From: Actinomycetes bacterium
GTDB lineage: Bacteria > Actinomycetota > Acidimicrobiia > Acidimicrobiales > RAAP-2
Assembly (NCBI GenBank): GCA_021791615.1
Contig: JAJYWG010000308.1
Span: forward strand, 1-6,267
DNA length: 6,267 bases
Reading direction: 5' to 3'
Shown here: one piece after another, positions 1 through 6,165 of the stretch
Layout of the letters: each line of letters starts with the position of its first letter
Position numbering within the stretch: position 1 is the stretch's first letter
The notes under the pieces: model-generated
Database searches by the model: none
The model's input: the letters and a program-made list of their open reading frames with translations, nothing else
What the model was told of the DNA's origin: nothing
Made by a program: the position numbers and the translations under genes

Positions 1-3
1 GCA

Positions 4-47
4 AGGACCCCCTCGCGAAATCTCTTGGCTGAGTGCGAAGGGGTCCT
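4..47. repeat. Imperfect inverted repeat / hairpin upstream of the DUF6431 gene
   Basis: AGGACCCC at 4-11 is the exact reverse complement of GGGGTCCT at 40-47. After one C/A mismatch the pairing continues with TCGC (13-16) against GCGA (35-38). This gives a 13-position stem around an 18-nt loop. No T-run follows, so it does not look like a standard intrinsic terminator. It ends about ten bases before the Shine-Dalgarno of the next gene. It could be an end or transposase-binding palindrome of the outer IS-like unit, or an RNA hairpin limiting read-through from outside. The sequence alone does not decide between these. Confidence 0.55.
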
Positions 48-57
48 CTGAGCGCCC

Positions 58-62
58 GGAGG
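58..62 (+). promoter_or_regulatory. Shine-Dalgarno that sets the DUF6431 gene start
   Basis: GGAGG lies six bases upstream of the GTG at 69. The alternative in-frame GTG at 33 has no comparable site and falls inside the upstream hairpin, so the start at 69 is preferred. Confidence 0.6.
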
Positions 63-68
63 CACGTT

Positions 69-653
69 GTGCTCATCGTAGAGAACGATCCGGCGCGGGT
101 GGAAGCCGCGCTGTGTGCCGGCCTGCTCGCCTGCCCAGACTGTGCGGGCGAGCTACGGCCCTGGGGCTGGGCGAGGACCCGGACCCTGCGGTGCGCTGGA
201 GGCAGCCACCAGCTGCGGCCCAGGCGCTCACGCTGTTCGACCTGCAAGAAGACGTCGGTGCTGCTCGCCGACCGAGCGCTCGTGCGCCGTGTGGACGAGG
301 TGGCCGTCATCGGGACGGCACTCCTCGAGCACGCTCGTGGTGCCGGCCAGCGCACGATTGCGAGCCTCCTTTCTCGCCCACGAGAGACCGTGCGCGGGTG
401 GCTCCGGCGCTTCTGTGCGCGTGCCGAGATGCTGGCGGGGCACTTCGCGTCCTGGGCCTTCGCGCTCACAGCCCGCCTCGACGAGGTCCCGTTCCAGGCA
501 TCGCCGGTCGCCAGCGCGCTCGAGGCGATTGGGCTCGCGACGCGGGCGGCGAGCACGCTCCTTGGGCCCCGCCCGGTGTGGTCGTGGGTGTCTGCGATGA
601 CGGGGGGAGCCCTCCTCGCCAACACGAGCTCGCCCTTCCCGCGGCCGCGCTGA
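69..653 (+). CDS. DUF6431-type zinc-ribbon/HTH protein linked to a DDE transposase
   Basis: This protein of about 194 aa resembles DUF6431 proteins, which I recall as encoded directly upstream of rve-type transposases in actinobacteria. The N-terminus (VLIVENDPARVEA) is typical. Two CxxC pairs, C22/C25 and C56/C59, can form a zinc ribbon. Between them is the family-like segment LRPWGWARTR, and RPRRSRC precedes the second pair. A helix-turn-helix lies at about residues 95-115 (TIASLLSRPRETVRGWLRRF). The combination suggests DNA binding, probably to the element's own ends or promoter, but the biochemical role is unknown. The stop at 651-653 lies 53 bases before the transposase start, so the two genes probably share a transcript. 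GTG 69 is chosen as start for its Shine-Dalgarno; GTG 33 would add 12 residues. The length is roughly normal, and the proline/serine-rich last residues show no family signature. Family assignment is from recalled sequence pattern. Confidence 0.75.
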   Translation: MLIVENDPARVEAALCAGLLACPDCAGELRPWGWARTRTLRCAGGSHQLRPRRSRCSTCKKTSVLLADRALVRRVDEVAVIGTALLEHARGAGQRTIASLLSRPRETVRGWLRRFCARAEMLAGHFASWAFALTARLDEVPFQASPVASALEAIGLATRAASTLLGPRPVWSWVSAMTGGALLANTSSPFPRPR

Positions 654-695
654 GCGGCAACCCTCCAATGCCGGCACGAGATTCGTGCCCAGAGC

Positions 696-702
696 AAGGA
701 GG
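696..702 (+). promoter_or_regulatory. Shine-Dalgarno that sets the DDE transposase start
   Basis: AAGGAGG is complementary to the 16S rRNA tail and sits four bases before GTG 707. It favours that start over ATG 668, which is in the same frame but lacks a comparable site. The resulting N-terminus (VDDSEAQRRRAHAQ) fits the usual short MDD-like start of the family. Confidence 0.6.
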
Positions 703-706
703 CGAA

Positions 707-1732
707 GTGGACGACTCAGAAGCACAACGACGCCGAGCCCACGCACAGGACGTGGCGCTCTTTCGCTACGCGCTCGTTCGCGAGGCAGCGGACCCAGCGC
801 TCAGCGCGGCACGGCGCGGCCAGCTCGTGCGTGCCATCGCCGAGGCGACCCACCGCGGGCCAGACGGAGAGCCCGTGCGCGTCTCACGCCAGACGCTCGA
901 TCGCTGGATCCGGACCTATCGGGCCGGCGGCTTCCAGGCGCTCGTGCCCAGCGCGCGGCGCGTAGAGCCCCGCACGCCCGCAGGGCTGCTCGAGCTCGCG
1001 TGCCAGCTGCGCAAGGAGGATCCCCACCGGAGCGCCACCCACATCGCAGAGATCCTCCGAGCCGTCCACGACTGGTCTCCCCACCCGCGCACCCTCCAGC
1101 GCCACTTCAAGGCCCTCGGCCTCACCCGCCCCCAGCTGTCTGCCACGACCATCGCGTTCGGCCGCTTCGAGGCGAGCCGTTCGAACGAGCTGTGGGTGGG
1201 CGACGCCCTCCACGGCCCGGTCGTCTCGGGCAAGAAGGCGATCCTCTTCTGCTATCTCGACGATCACTCGCGCCTGGTCACCGGGCACCGCTGGACCTAC
1301 GTCGAAGACACGCTGTCGGCTGAAGCGGCGCTGCGCCGAGGCGTCGTGTCGCGCGGCGTCCCCGACGCCGTGTACCTGGACAACGGCTCGAGCTTCTGTT
1401 CCAAGCAGCTCCTGCGAGCCCTCGCGGTCCTGGGTAGCCGCCTCGTGCACAGCCGCCCGGGTCGCCCCCAGGGCCGAGGGAAGGTGGAGCGATTCTTTCG
1501 CACTGTGCGAGACCAGTTCTTGGTCGAAGTCGCCCACTCGGACATCACGAGCCTCGAGGTCCTCGAGGAGCGCTTCGTGGCCTGGGTCGAGCGGGTCTAC
1601 CACGCCCGCGTGCACTCGGAGACCGGCGAGACCCCCCTCGAGCGGTTCAGGGGCTGCCTACCCCGGATCCCGGCCCCCGAGCTCGTGCGCGAGGCGTTCT
1701 TGTTCTCCGAGTGGCGCACTGTCACGAAGACG
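707..1732 (+). pseudogene. DDE (rve-type, IS481/IS3-like) transposase, 5' part, interrupted by insertion
   Basis: These are the first 342 codons of a transposase that would cut and join DNA ends of the outer IS-like element. An N-terminal helical region (residues 1-50) leads into an HTH (about 55-75, VRVSRQTLDRWIRTYRAGGF). A second DNA-binding helical segment follows at about 108-138. The RNase H-like integrase core has the full catalytic triad: D166 (GDALHG), D225 (YLDNGS) and E261 (GKVERFF). The last two are separated by 35 residues, the classic DD35E spacing. The coding sequence is intact to the conserved TVTKT motif, where a 4433-bp Tn554-like element begins. The frame then stays open into foreign DNA until a stop at 2336-2338, so a product would carry about 201 unrelated residues instead of its C-terminal barrel. 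The missing end is found at 6172-6267. A DUF6431 gene lies directly upstream. The fragment is almost certainly inactive as it stands, although the catalytic core is complete. Confidence 0.88.
1727..1732 (+). other. Left target/crossover hexamer of the inner element
   Basis: AAGACG directly precedes the left terminal repeat and corresponds to GAGACG directly after the right one. The last five bases (AGACG) are identical and the first base differs. In the uninterrupted transposase it encodes the K-T of TVTKTATV, so this copy is probably the original target sequence. It is read here as the six-base strand-exchange spacer of a tyrosine recombinase. A plain 5-bp duplication of AGACG is the alternative reading. 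Confidence 0.65.
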
Positions 1733-1742
1733 TTTTCAGGAG
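1733..1742. repeat. Left terminal inverted repeat of the inner transposon
   Basis: TTTTCAGGAG is the exact reverse complement of CTCCTGAAAA at 6156-6165, and similarity stops after the tenth base. It starts exactly where homology to the host transposase gene ends. It is probably one recombinase-binding arm of the crossover site. Confidence 0.85.
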
Positions 1743-1853
1743 TGGGAGATCCGTGCATGAGTGTCGCGCGGAGAGGGTCTCTCAGTCCGGTTCGTCACAT
1801 CCTCTGGATACCGTGCGCCACGTGCAGGACTGTGAGCGAGGGAGGGGGACGCG
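1743..1853. other. Left-end non-coding region of the transposon with small palindromes
   Basis: This 111-bp stretch separates the terminal repeat from tnpA. It holds two small inverted repeats: GAGAG-GGT-CTCTC at 1771-1783 and ATCC-TCT-GGAT at 1799-1809. It also has GTGCGCCAC at 1813-1821, which recurs in the same orientation near the right end (6107-6115). These are candidates for accessory recombinase or TnpC sites, or for an operator of the tnp operon. I see no convincing -35/-10 pair, although transcription of tnpA must start here or enter from the host transposase gene. The GGAGGGGG just before tnpA is its ribosome-binding site. Confidence 0.4.
1841..1848 (+). promoter_or_regulatory. Shine-Dalgarno of tnpA
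   Basis: The purine run GGAGGGGG ends five bases before GTG 1854. It supports GTG rather than a later codon as the tnpA start. Confidence 0.55.
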
Positions 1854-2987
1854 GTGCGGGCGTTGCGGGTCACGGTGACCGGCGAGCTGGCCTACTGGAC
1901 CGTCGTCGACGACGACTGGTGCCCGGTGCCGGCGGCCGACTCGTTCCTGGCGCACTTGCGGATCGGGGCAGACCGCGCCGAGGGCACGACCCGCTCGTAT
2001 GCGGGGGACCTGGCGCTGTTCTTCGGCTGGTGCGAGCAAACGGGGCGGGATCTGGGCGAGGGACTTCGTGCCATGGGCTCGTTCGTCGGCTGGTTGCGCA
2101 CCACCCCGGTCGAGCGCCGGGGTGCCGGCGTCGGCAAGGCGCGCAGCGCCGGACGGATCAACCACATCCTGGCGGCCGTGCGCGAGCTTGCCAAGTACGC
2201 CGTCGCAACCGGGCTGCTCGACGGATCGATCCTGGCGCTGCTCTACGAAGTGGCCGACGATCGGCACCTCCCGGCGGAGCTTCGCCCCGAAGGCACCGGG
2301 CTGCGCTACGTGGCTCGCCCTCGGCACCGCCAGCGTGAGCGTGGTCGCCCCCGCCCGGCCGCTGTCCGCCAGGATGAGGCCGAGGCGTTGCTGCGCGTCG
2401 CGCGTAGCTGGCGGGACCGCTTCCTCGTCGTGTTGTTGTGGTTCTGCGGCTTGAGGATCGGTGAGGCCTTGGGCCTGCGGCGCTCGGACCTGCACCTGGT
2501 CGACGCCGCGCTCTCGATGGGTTGTGGGGTGGGTGGACCCCACCTCCATGTGGTGCGACGGGACAATCCCAACGAGGCCATGGCCAAGTCCGGCGGCAGG
2601 ACGGTGCCGGTCCGGACTGAGGTGCTTTCCTGCTACGACCGCTATCTGGCCGAACGGGAGCGCTGCTCGGCCGCCGAGGCATGCGACTTCGTCCTCGTCA
2701 ACTTGTTCCACGAGCCGCTCGGCCGACCGATGAGCGCGGACGCCGTCCGAGCGCACATGGCCGAGGCCTCTCGGCGCGCCGGGCTCTCCCGGGTCCTGCG
2801 GCCCCACATGTTCCGCCACGCCACCGCCGGCGAGCTGCTCGCCCGTGGGGCGGGGCTCGACGTGGTCCGCGAGCTGCTCGGTCACGCATCGATCCGCTCG
2901 ACCGAGGCCTACTTGCACCCCGACGCCGATCGCCTGCGCGACGCGGTGGATCGCCTCGGGCCATTGCGTTTCGGTGAGCAGCCCTGA
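1854..2987 (+). CDS. tnpA: TnpA, tyrosine recombinase of the Tn554-like transposon
   Basis: This 377-aa site-specific recombinase would cleave the element ends through a covalent 3'-phosphotyrosine. An N-terminal core-binding (SAM-like) domain spans about residues 28-150 and includes TTRSYAGDLALFFGWCEQTG. The C-terminal catalytic domain starts at about 180 and has a complete active site: R201 (GLRIGEALGL), K245 (AKSGGR), H318 and R321 (HMFRH), H344 (LGHASI) and nucleophile Y353 (TEAYLH). The nine-residue spacing from H344 to Y353 is standard. The length matches TnpA of Tn554 (about 360 aa). The GTG start has a good Shine-Dalgarno. The stop TGA at 2985-2987 overlaps the tnpB ATG as TGATG, so translation of the two is probably coupled. 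The 5' part of the gene overlaps, in another frame, the read-through ORF from the broken host transposase. Without its neighbours it would be called a phage-type integrase; the TnpB and TnpC partners make TnpA the better name. Confidence 0.9.
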   Translation: MRALRVTVTGELAYWTVVDDDWCPVPAADSFLAHLRIGADRAEGTTRSYAGDLALFFGWCEQTGRDLGEGLRAMGSFVGWLRTTPVERRGAGVGKARSAGRINHILAAVRELAKYAVATGLLDGSILALLYEVADDRHLPAELRPEGTGLRYVARPRHRQRERGRPRPAAVRQDEAEALLRVARSWRDRFLVVLLWFCGLRIGEALGLRRSDLHLVDAALSMGCGVGGPHLHVVRRDNPNEAMAKSGGRTVPVRTEVLSCYDRYLAERERCSAAEACDFVLVNLFHEPLGRPMSADAVRAHMAEASRRAGLSRVLRPHMFRHATAGELLARGAGLDVVRELLGHASIRSTEAYLHPDADRLRDAVDRLGPLRFGEQP

Positions 2988-5554
2988 TGGCGCTTGCGAC
3001 GAGACGAACTGTTGGCCCGGCTCCGGCCTTCTCCGACCGACTGGGCGACGTCTTGGACCACGAGCTGCTGGTGAAGCTCGGGTGGGATCCAAAGACCGAG
3101 GTCTTCACCCCCGACCCCGCGCACCGCCTCTTCGGCTGGCGGGTGTGCCCGGTCACCGGCTGTGGCGGCGAGGGCCGCCAGTCCGACGGGTTGTGCACCA
3201 CCTGTGCCATCGCCTGGAAGGGCGAGCGCCGCGCGGACTTCGAGGGCTTCTGCGCCCGAGGCGTCGATCCCGCCCGGCGCCGCCCGCCCGGGCTGTGCCT
3301 GGTGTGTCGGACCCCCGGTCACGAACGGCCCGAGGTCCAGAAGGGCTTGTGCATCAGCTGCAACCACGTCCGGCAAGTCCGCCGCCAGAGCGTCGACGCC
3401 TACGTGAACGGAGACGCACGCTATCTCCCGGCTGTCCCTCGCCCGACCCTCGGACGCTGCCCGGCGCGCACCTGTCAGCGTCTCGGCGCGCATCTGAACG
3501 GCCTGTGTGACGCTCACTACCAGCTGTGGCGGGTGAGCCGATTCCCGCCCCTCGAGGCCTTCCTGGCCAACGCGACGCCCCGCCACGGCGACCTCTGTGG
3601 CCGCGTGGTGATGACGGGGCTGGGTAGCCGAATCGTCAACGAGCTGCTCTACGGGATCCAGGTGTCCCTCGGCGACGGGCGCAAGCTCCGCCCGCCTGCC
3701 TTGCGGGCGGCGGTCAAGCATCTGCGAGAAGCCGCCGTGTCGAGCGTGGCCGATTTCGATCCCTCGGGGCTCGCCGATCCACCGAGGCGGTTCCTCGTCC
3801 TCACCACCAGCTCCATCGCCCGCCTCGGCGCAGACGCAGACAGCGAGACGGCCAAGGACGTGTGGGACCTCCGGGTCTTCGGCCACTCCGGCCGGCTGTC
3901 GTTCGTGGGTGGCCAGGTCCTCCACGCCACCAGAGGCGAGATGGCGCGACCGGTCAGCCAGCTGTGGTTGAAGGACGGCGTCAAGGCCTGGGCTGCGGAC
4001 TCCTTGATCACCAAGCACCCGGCTGCGGCACGCAGGATGGTGGCCGCGGTGGGGCTGCTCTCCGAGCACCTTGCTCGCCGCACCGACCGCGGCGAGGTGC
4101 CAGAGGCGATCGGACGCAGCGACCTCGAGTCGTTCCTCGCTTGCCTCGGACGCTTCCAGGCCGCCGGCACGATGTCCACCGATCGGCGCGTCCGCACCGT
4201 TCGCAGCATCGTCGAGTTCCTCCGAGACGTGCGGGCGATGGGGCTGTGCGCGCCGGGCGCAGCGATGGCCGGGCTGAAAGACGAGGTGGCCCTGCGCCGC
4301 AGCGACGTGCCGCGCGCCGAGGGCCGCGAGCCCGAGGACGTTGGCCGGGCCCTCCCCCAATCGGTGATGGCCCAGCTGCTCGATGAAGAGAGCCTGGCAT
4401 TGCTCGAGCACCTGGCCGGTCCGACGGTCCGGGCGGCCGTTGAGCTCCAGGCCGGGGTCGGTCGGCGCACCGCCGAGCTGTGTGCGCTCCGCTTCGACTG
4501 CCTCGACTACGACAGCCACGTCGGTGACGACGGTCAATGCCGCCAAAGCCCCGTCCTCGTCCACGACATGGCGAAGGTGGCAAAGGTCGACTGCCGCCTG
4601 CCGATCCACGAGCGTGAGGCCCAGATCATCTCCGCCCAGCAGGTGAGGGTCACCGCCGCGTTCGCCCACACCGATCCGAAGCGCCTCGTCTTGTTCCCTC
4701 GGGCGACGAAGAACCCCGACGGCACCAAGCCGGTCGCCCCTGCGCAGCTTCAAGTGGCAGTGAAACGCTGGGTGGAGGCGCTGGACCGTCTCGACCACCT
4801 CGACGAGCGCAGCGGCAGGGCGGTCCCCTTCCCCCGGGAGCGGGTGGTGCCCTACGCCTTCCGGCACTCCTTTGCCCAACGCCACGCCGACGCCGGCACG
4901 CCGGTGGACACCCTGAAGGAGCTGCTCGGGCACCTGCGCATCCAGACCACGCTTTCGTACTTCCGGGTCACCACCCAGCGCAAGCGGGCCGCCCAAGAAG
5001 CCCTCGGCCCCCTCCAGCTCGACGCCGGAGGCCACCGCGTGCGTCCCGGCCTCGGGCTGCTCGGCGACTCGGAGGCCCTGCGGGACCAGGCCGGTCAGGT
5101 GGCGGTGCCCTTCGGGGTGTGCACCGAGCCGGCCAACGTGGCCGCTGACGGTCGGTCGTGTCCGTTCCGCCACCGGTGCCTGGGCTGCGAGTACTTCCGG
5201 ACCGACCCCTCCTACCAACCAGAGCTCACCGCTTACCTGGCCCAGCTCCTCGCCGAACGGGAACGGCTGGCGCTCACCCCCGGGCTCACGGACTGGGCCA
5301 GGCGTGACGCCTCGCCGGCCGACGAGGAGATCGACGCCGCACGGCGCCTGGTGCGGGCCAACGAGGAGGCACTGGCCTGCCTCGACGAGCCCGACCGAGC
5401 GCAGCTCGATGGCGCGATCGCCACGTTGCGCCGAGACCGGGCGCGTCTCGCCGCGACCTTCCCGGTCGAGTTCCGGGGCCTCGTCCGTCAAGGTCGCCCG
5501 CAGCTGTTCCCGACGATCGAACGCGTCGCGCGTCACCAGGCTCACGATGCCTGA
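2987..5554 (+). CDS. tnpB: TnpB, large zinc-finger tyrosine recombinase of the Tn554-like transposon
   Basis: This 855-aa protein is the second recombinase of the element. Its N-terminus has three consecutive Cys-rich modules: C54/C59/C70/C73, C104/C107/C122/C125, and C158/C163/C174 with H177. All three second halves share a GLCxxC or GLCxxH ending, as in zinc fingers. A helical core-binding region follows (about 200-450). The catalytic domain has R494 (GRRTAEL), a Lys at K530 or K533 before RLPI, R626, H649 and nucleophile Y658, with the usual nine-residue His-Tyr spacing. The box II His is replaced by Tyr623 (PYAFRHSFAQRHADAG). I recall this Tyr form from actinobacterial relatives, so it is probably not damage. 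After the domain comes a second Cys cluster (C712, C725, C731, C734; CPFRHRCLGCEYF, followed by RTDPSY) typical of TnpB, then a charged helical tail. It is longer than Tn554 TnpB (about 630 aa), mainly through the N-terminal fingers. It starts inside the tnpA stop (TGATG) and overlaps tnpC by 8 bases. Confidence 0.88.
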   Translation: MALATRRTVGPAPAFSDRLGDVLDHELLVKLGWDPKTEVFTPDPAHRLFGWRVCPVTGCGGEGRQSDGLCTTCAIAWKGERRADFEGFCARGVDPARRRPPGLCLVCRTPGHERPEVQKGLCISCNHVRQVRRQSVDAYVNGDARYLPAVPRPTLGRCPARTCQRLGAHLNGLCDAHYQLWRVSRFPPLEAFLANATPRHGDLCGRVVMTGLGSRIVNELLYGIQVSLGDGRKLRPPALRAAVKHLREAAVSSVADFDPSGLADPPRRFLVLTTSSIARLGADADSETAKDVWDLRVFGHSGRLSFVGGQVLHATRGEMARPVSQLWLKDGVKAWAADSLITKHPAAARRMVAAVGLLSEHLARRTDRGEVPEAIGRSDLESFLACLGRFQAAGTMSTDRRVRTVRSIVEFLRDVRAMGLCAPGAAMAGLKDEVALRRSDVPRAEGREPEDVGRALPQSVMAQLLDEESLALLEHLAGPTVRAAVELQAGVGRRTAELCALRFDCLDYDSHVGDDGQCRQSPVLVHDMAKVAKVDCRLPIHEREAQIISAQQVRVTAAFAHTDPKRLVLFPRATKNPDGTKPVAPAQLQVAVKRWVEALDRLDHLDERSGRAVPFPRERVVPYAFRHSFAQRHADAGTPVDTLKELLGHLRIQTTLSYFRVTTQRKRAAQEALGPLQLDAGGHRVRPGLGLLGDSEALRDQAGQVAVPFGVCTEPANVAADGRSCPFRHRCLGCEYFRTDPSYQPELTAYLAQLLAERERLALTPGLTDWARRDASPADEEIDAARRLVRANEEALACLDEPDRAQLDGAIATLRRDRARLAATFPVEFRGLVRQGRPQLFPTIERVARHQAHDA

Positions 5555-6086
5555 CCCAGGCCCGCTTCTCGAGCGACGGCGCGCCGACGCACAGGCCAAG
5601 GCCACCCAGGTGCTCGCCGTGGTCACTGCAATGGTCGATGCCGGAGAGCCGCTCTATGTCGCGGCCGTTGCCCGGCGGGCGAAGGTGAGCCGCCGGTTCA
5701 TCTACGACCACCCAGAGCTACGGGCCGAGATCGCCCGCGGCGTCGCTTGGGCATCGGAGCGCTTGACGCACCAGGTGGCCGACTCTGCCCGAGTCAGCAC
5801 CGCGTCGCTACGTGCCGATCTCGAGAACGCAAGGGCGCGCAACCGCCGCCTCGACGCCGAGCTGACGGCCCTCAAGCGCCGGCTGGGCGAACTCGTGGGC
5901 GCCGGCGTCGCCGCAGAGATCGGAGGTGTCGGTGTTCCCGATCCTCCACAACTCGGAGGACGGGTGGAAGAGCTCGAACAGGCCCTGTTCGATACCCGTG
6001 AGGAACTGGCCCGGTGCACCGAAGAGCTCGACGCCGCCCGCCAGATCAACCGGGAGCTGCTCGCCCGGCTGAACCGGTCGACCTGA
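5547..6086 (+). CDS. tnpC: TnpC, DUF6262-like accessory protein of the Tn554-like transposon
   Basis: This 179-aa protein has no recombinase active-site motifs. An HTH-like segment lies at residues 37-57 (YVAAVARRAKVSRRFIYDHPEL). One coiled-coil segment follows at about 88-117 (L102, L106, L109, L113, L116). A Gly/Pro-containing linker leads to a C-terminal zipper with a strict seven-residue register: V140, L147, L154, L161, N168, L175. In Tn554, TnpC is an accessory protein affecting frequency and orientation of transposition. The architecture here suggests a dimeric DNA-binding factor acting at the element ends, which is inference. ATG 5547 is chosen because it gives the usual 8-base overlap with the end of tnpB and a family-like N-terminus; only a weak AGG precedes it, so translation is probably coupled to tnpB. 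The open frame extends further upstream inside tnpB without evidence of use. The protein is longer than Tn554 TnpC (125 aa). The stop is 79 bases from the right end of the element. Confidence 0.82.
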   Translation: MPDPGPLLERRRADAQAKATQVLAVVTAMVDAGEPLYVAAVARRAKVSRRFIYDHPELRAEIARGVAWASERLTHQVADSARVSTASLRADLENARARNRRLDAELTALKRRLGELVGAGVAAEIGGVGVPDPPQLGGRVEELEQALFDTREELARCTEELDAARQINRELLARLNRST

Positions 6087-6155
6087 TCCACTGGTCACGC
6101 ACACCTGTGCGCCACAACGAATACCCTGTTCAGCCGCCACAGAACACCCTCAGGT
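6087..6155. other. Right-end non-coding region of the transposon with palindromes
   Basis: Between the tnpC stop and the terminal repeat lies CGCACA-CC-TGTGCG at 6098-6111, a perfect six-base palindrome with a two-base centre. Overlapping it is GTGCGCCAC (6107-6115), shared with the left end. TGTTC (6127-6131) can pair with GAACA (6142-6146). TCAGG at 6150-6154 is the inverse of CCTGA at 6158-6162, across three bases and inside the terminal repeat. No T-run follows any of these, so a rho-independent terminator for the operon is not supported. Recombinase or TnpC binding sites are more likely. Confidence 0.4.
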
Positions 6156-6165
6156 CTCCTGAAAA
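6156..6165. repeat. Right terminal inverted repeat of the inner transposon
   Basis: CTCCTGAAAA is the exact inverse of the left end at 1733-1742. It is followed by the right crossover hexamer and then directly by sequence coding for the rest of the host transposase. Confidence 0.85.

Larger units (their letters stand above)
1733..6165 (+). mobile_element. Tn554-like transposon (tnpA-tnpB-tnpC), nested in a DDE transposase gene
   Basis: This is a 4433-bp element with perfect 10-bp terminal inverted repeats, TTTTCAGGAG at 1733-1742 and CTCCTGAAAA at 6156-6165. It holds two tyrosine recombinase genes and a TnpC-like gene in the Tn554 order. All three are on the same strand as the host gene and overlap by 1 and 8 bases. 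The ends are supported independently by the host gene: removing 1733-6171 joins TVTKT to ATVP in frame. The flanking hexamers match at five of six positions, as expected for tyrosine-recombinase exchange at a short core. Tn554 and relatives typically carry resistance genes; this element has none, and coding sequence fills 1854-6086. Only 121 bp on the left and 79 bp on the right are non-coding. All three genes are open and the recombinase residues are present, so it could be functional. The third gene lacks recombinase residues, which argues against a RIT (three-recombinase) element. Confidence 0.88.

Noticed and set aside
33..68. Upstream GTG 33 as the DUF6431 gene start
   Set aside because: It has no Shine-Dalgarno and lies in a hairpin, while GTG 69 has GGAGG at good spacing.
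1791..1815. Promoter for tnpA around TTCGTC and GGATAC
   Set aside because: The two boxes are only a few bases apart and no other -35-like hexamer sits 16-18 bases upstream of GGATAC.
113..2338. One 741-aa protein
   Set aside because: Its first part overlaps the DUF6431 gene in another frame, its middle is the true transposase from 707, and its end after 1732 is read-through into the inserted transposon.
1782..3092. A 436-codon minus-strand open frame opposite tnpA
   Set aside because: It is the shadow of tnpA, which has all catalytic residues; the antisense product resembles no family.
2909..5626. A 905-codon open frame on the minus strand opposite tnpB
   Set aside because: It mirrors tnpB, whose codons give clear recombinase and zinc-finger motifs. 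Long antisense frames are expected in GC-rich genes. The antisense translation shows no recognisable motif.
1854..6086. RIT element (three tyrosine recombinases in a row)
   Set aside because: The third gene has no R/K/HxxR/H/Y motifs and looks like TnpC (HTH plus coiled coil), so the Tn554-type arrangement fits better.
6098..6111. Rho-independent terminator after tnpC
   Set aside because: The palindrome has only a two-base centre and no T-run follows it on either strand.
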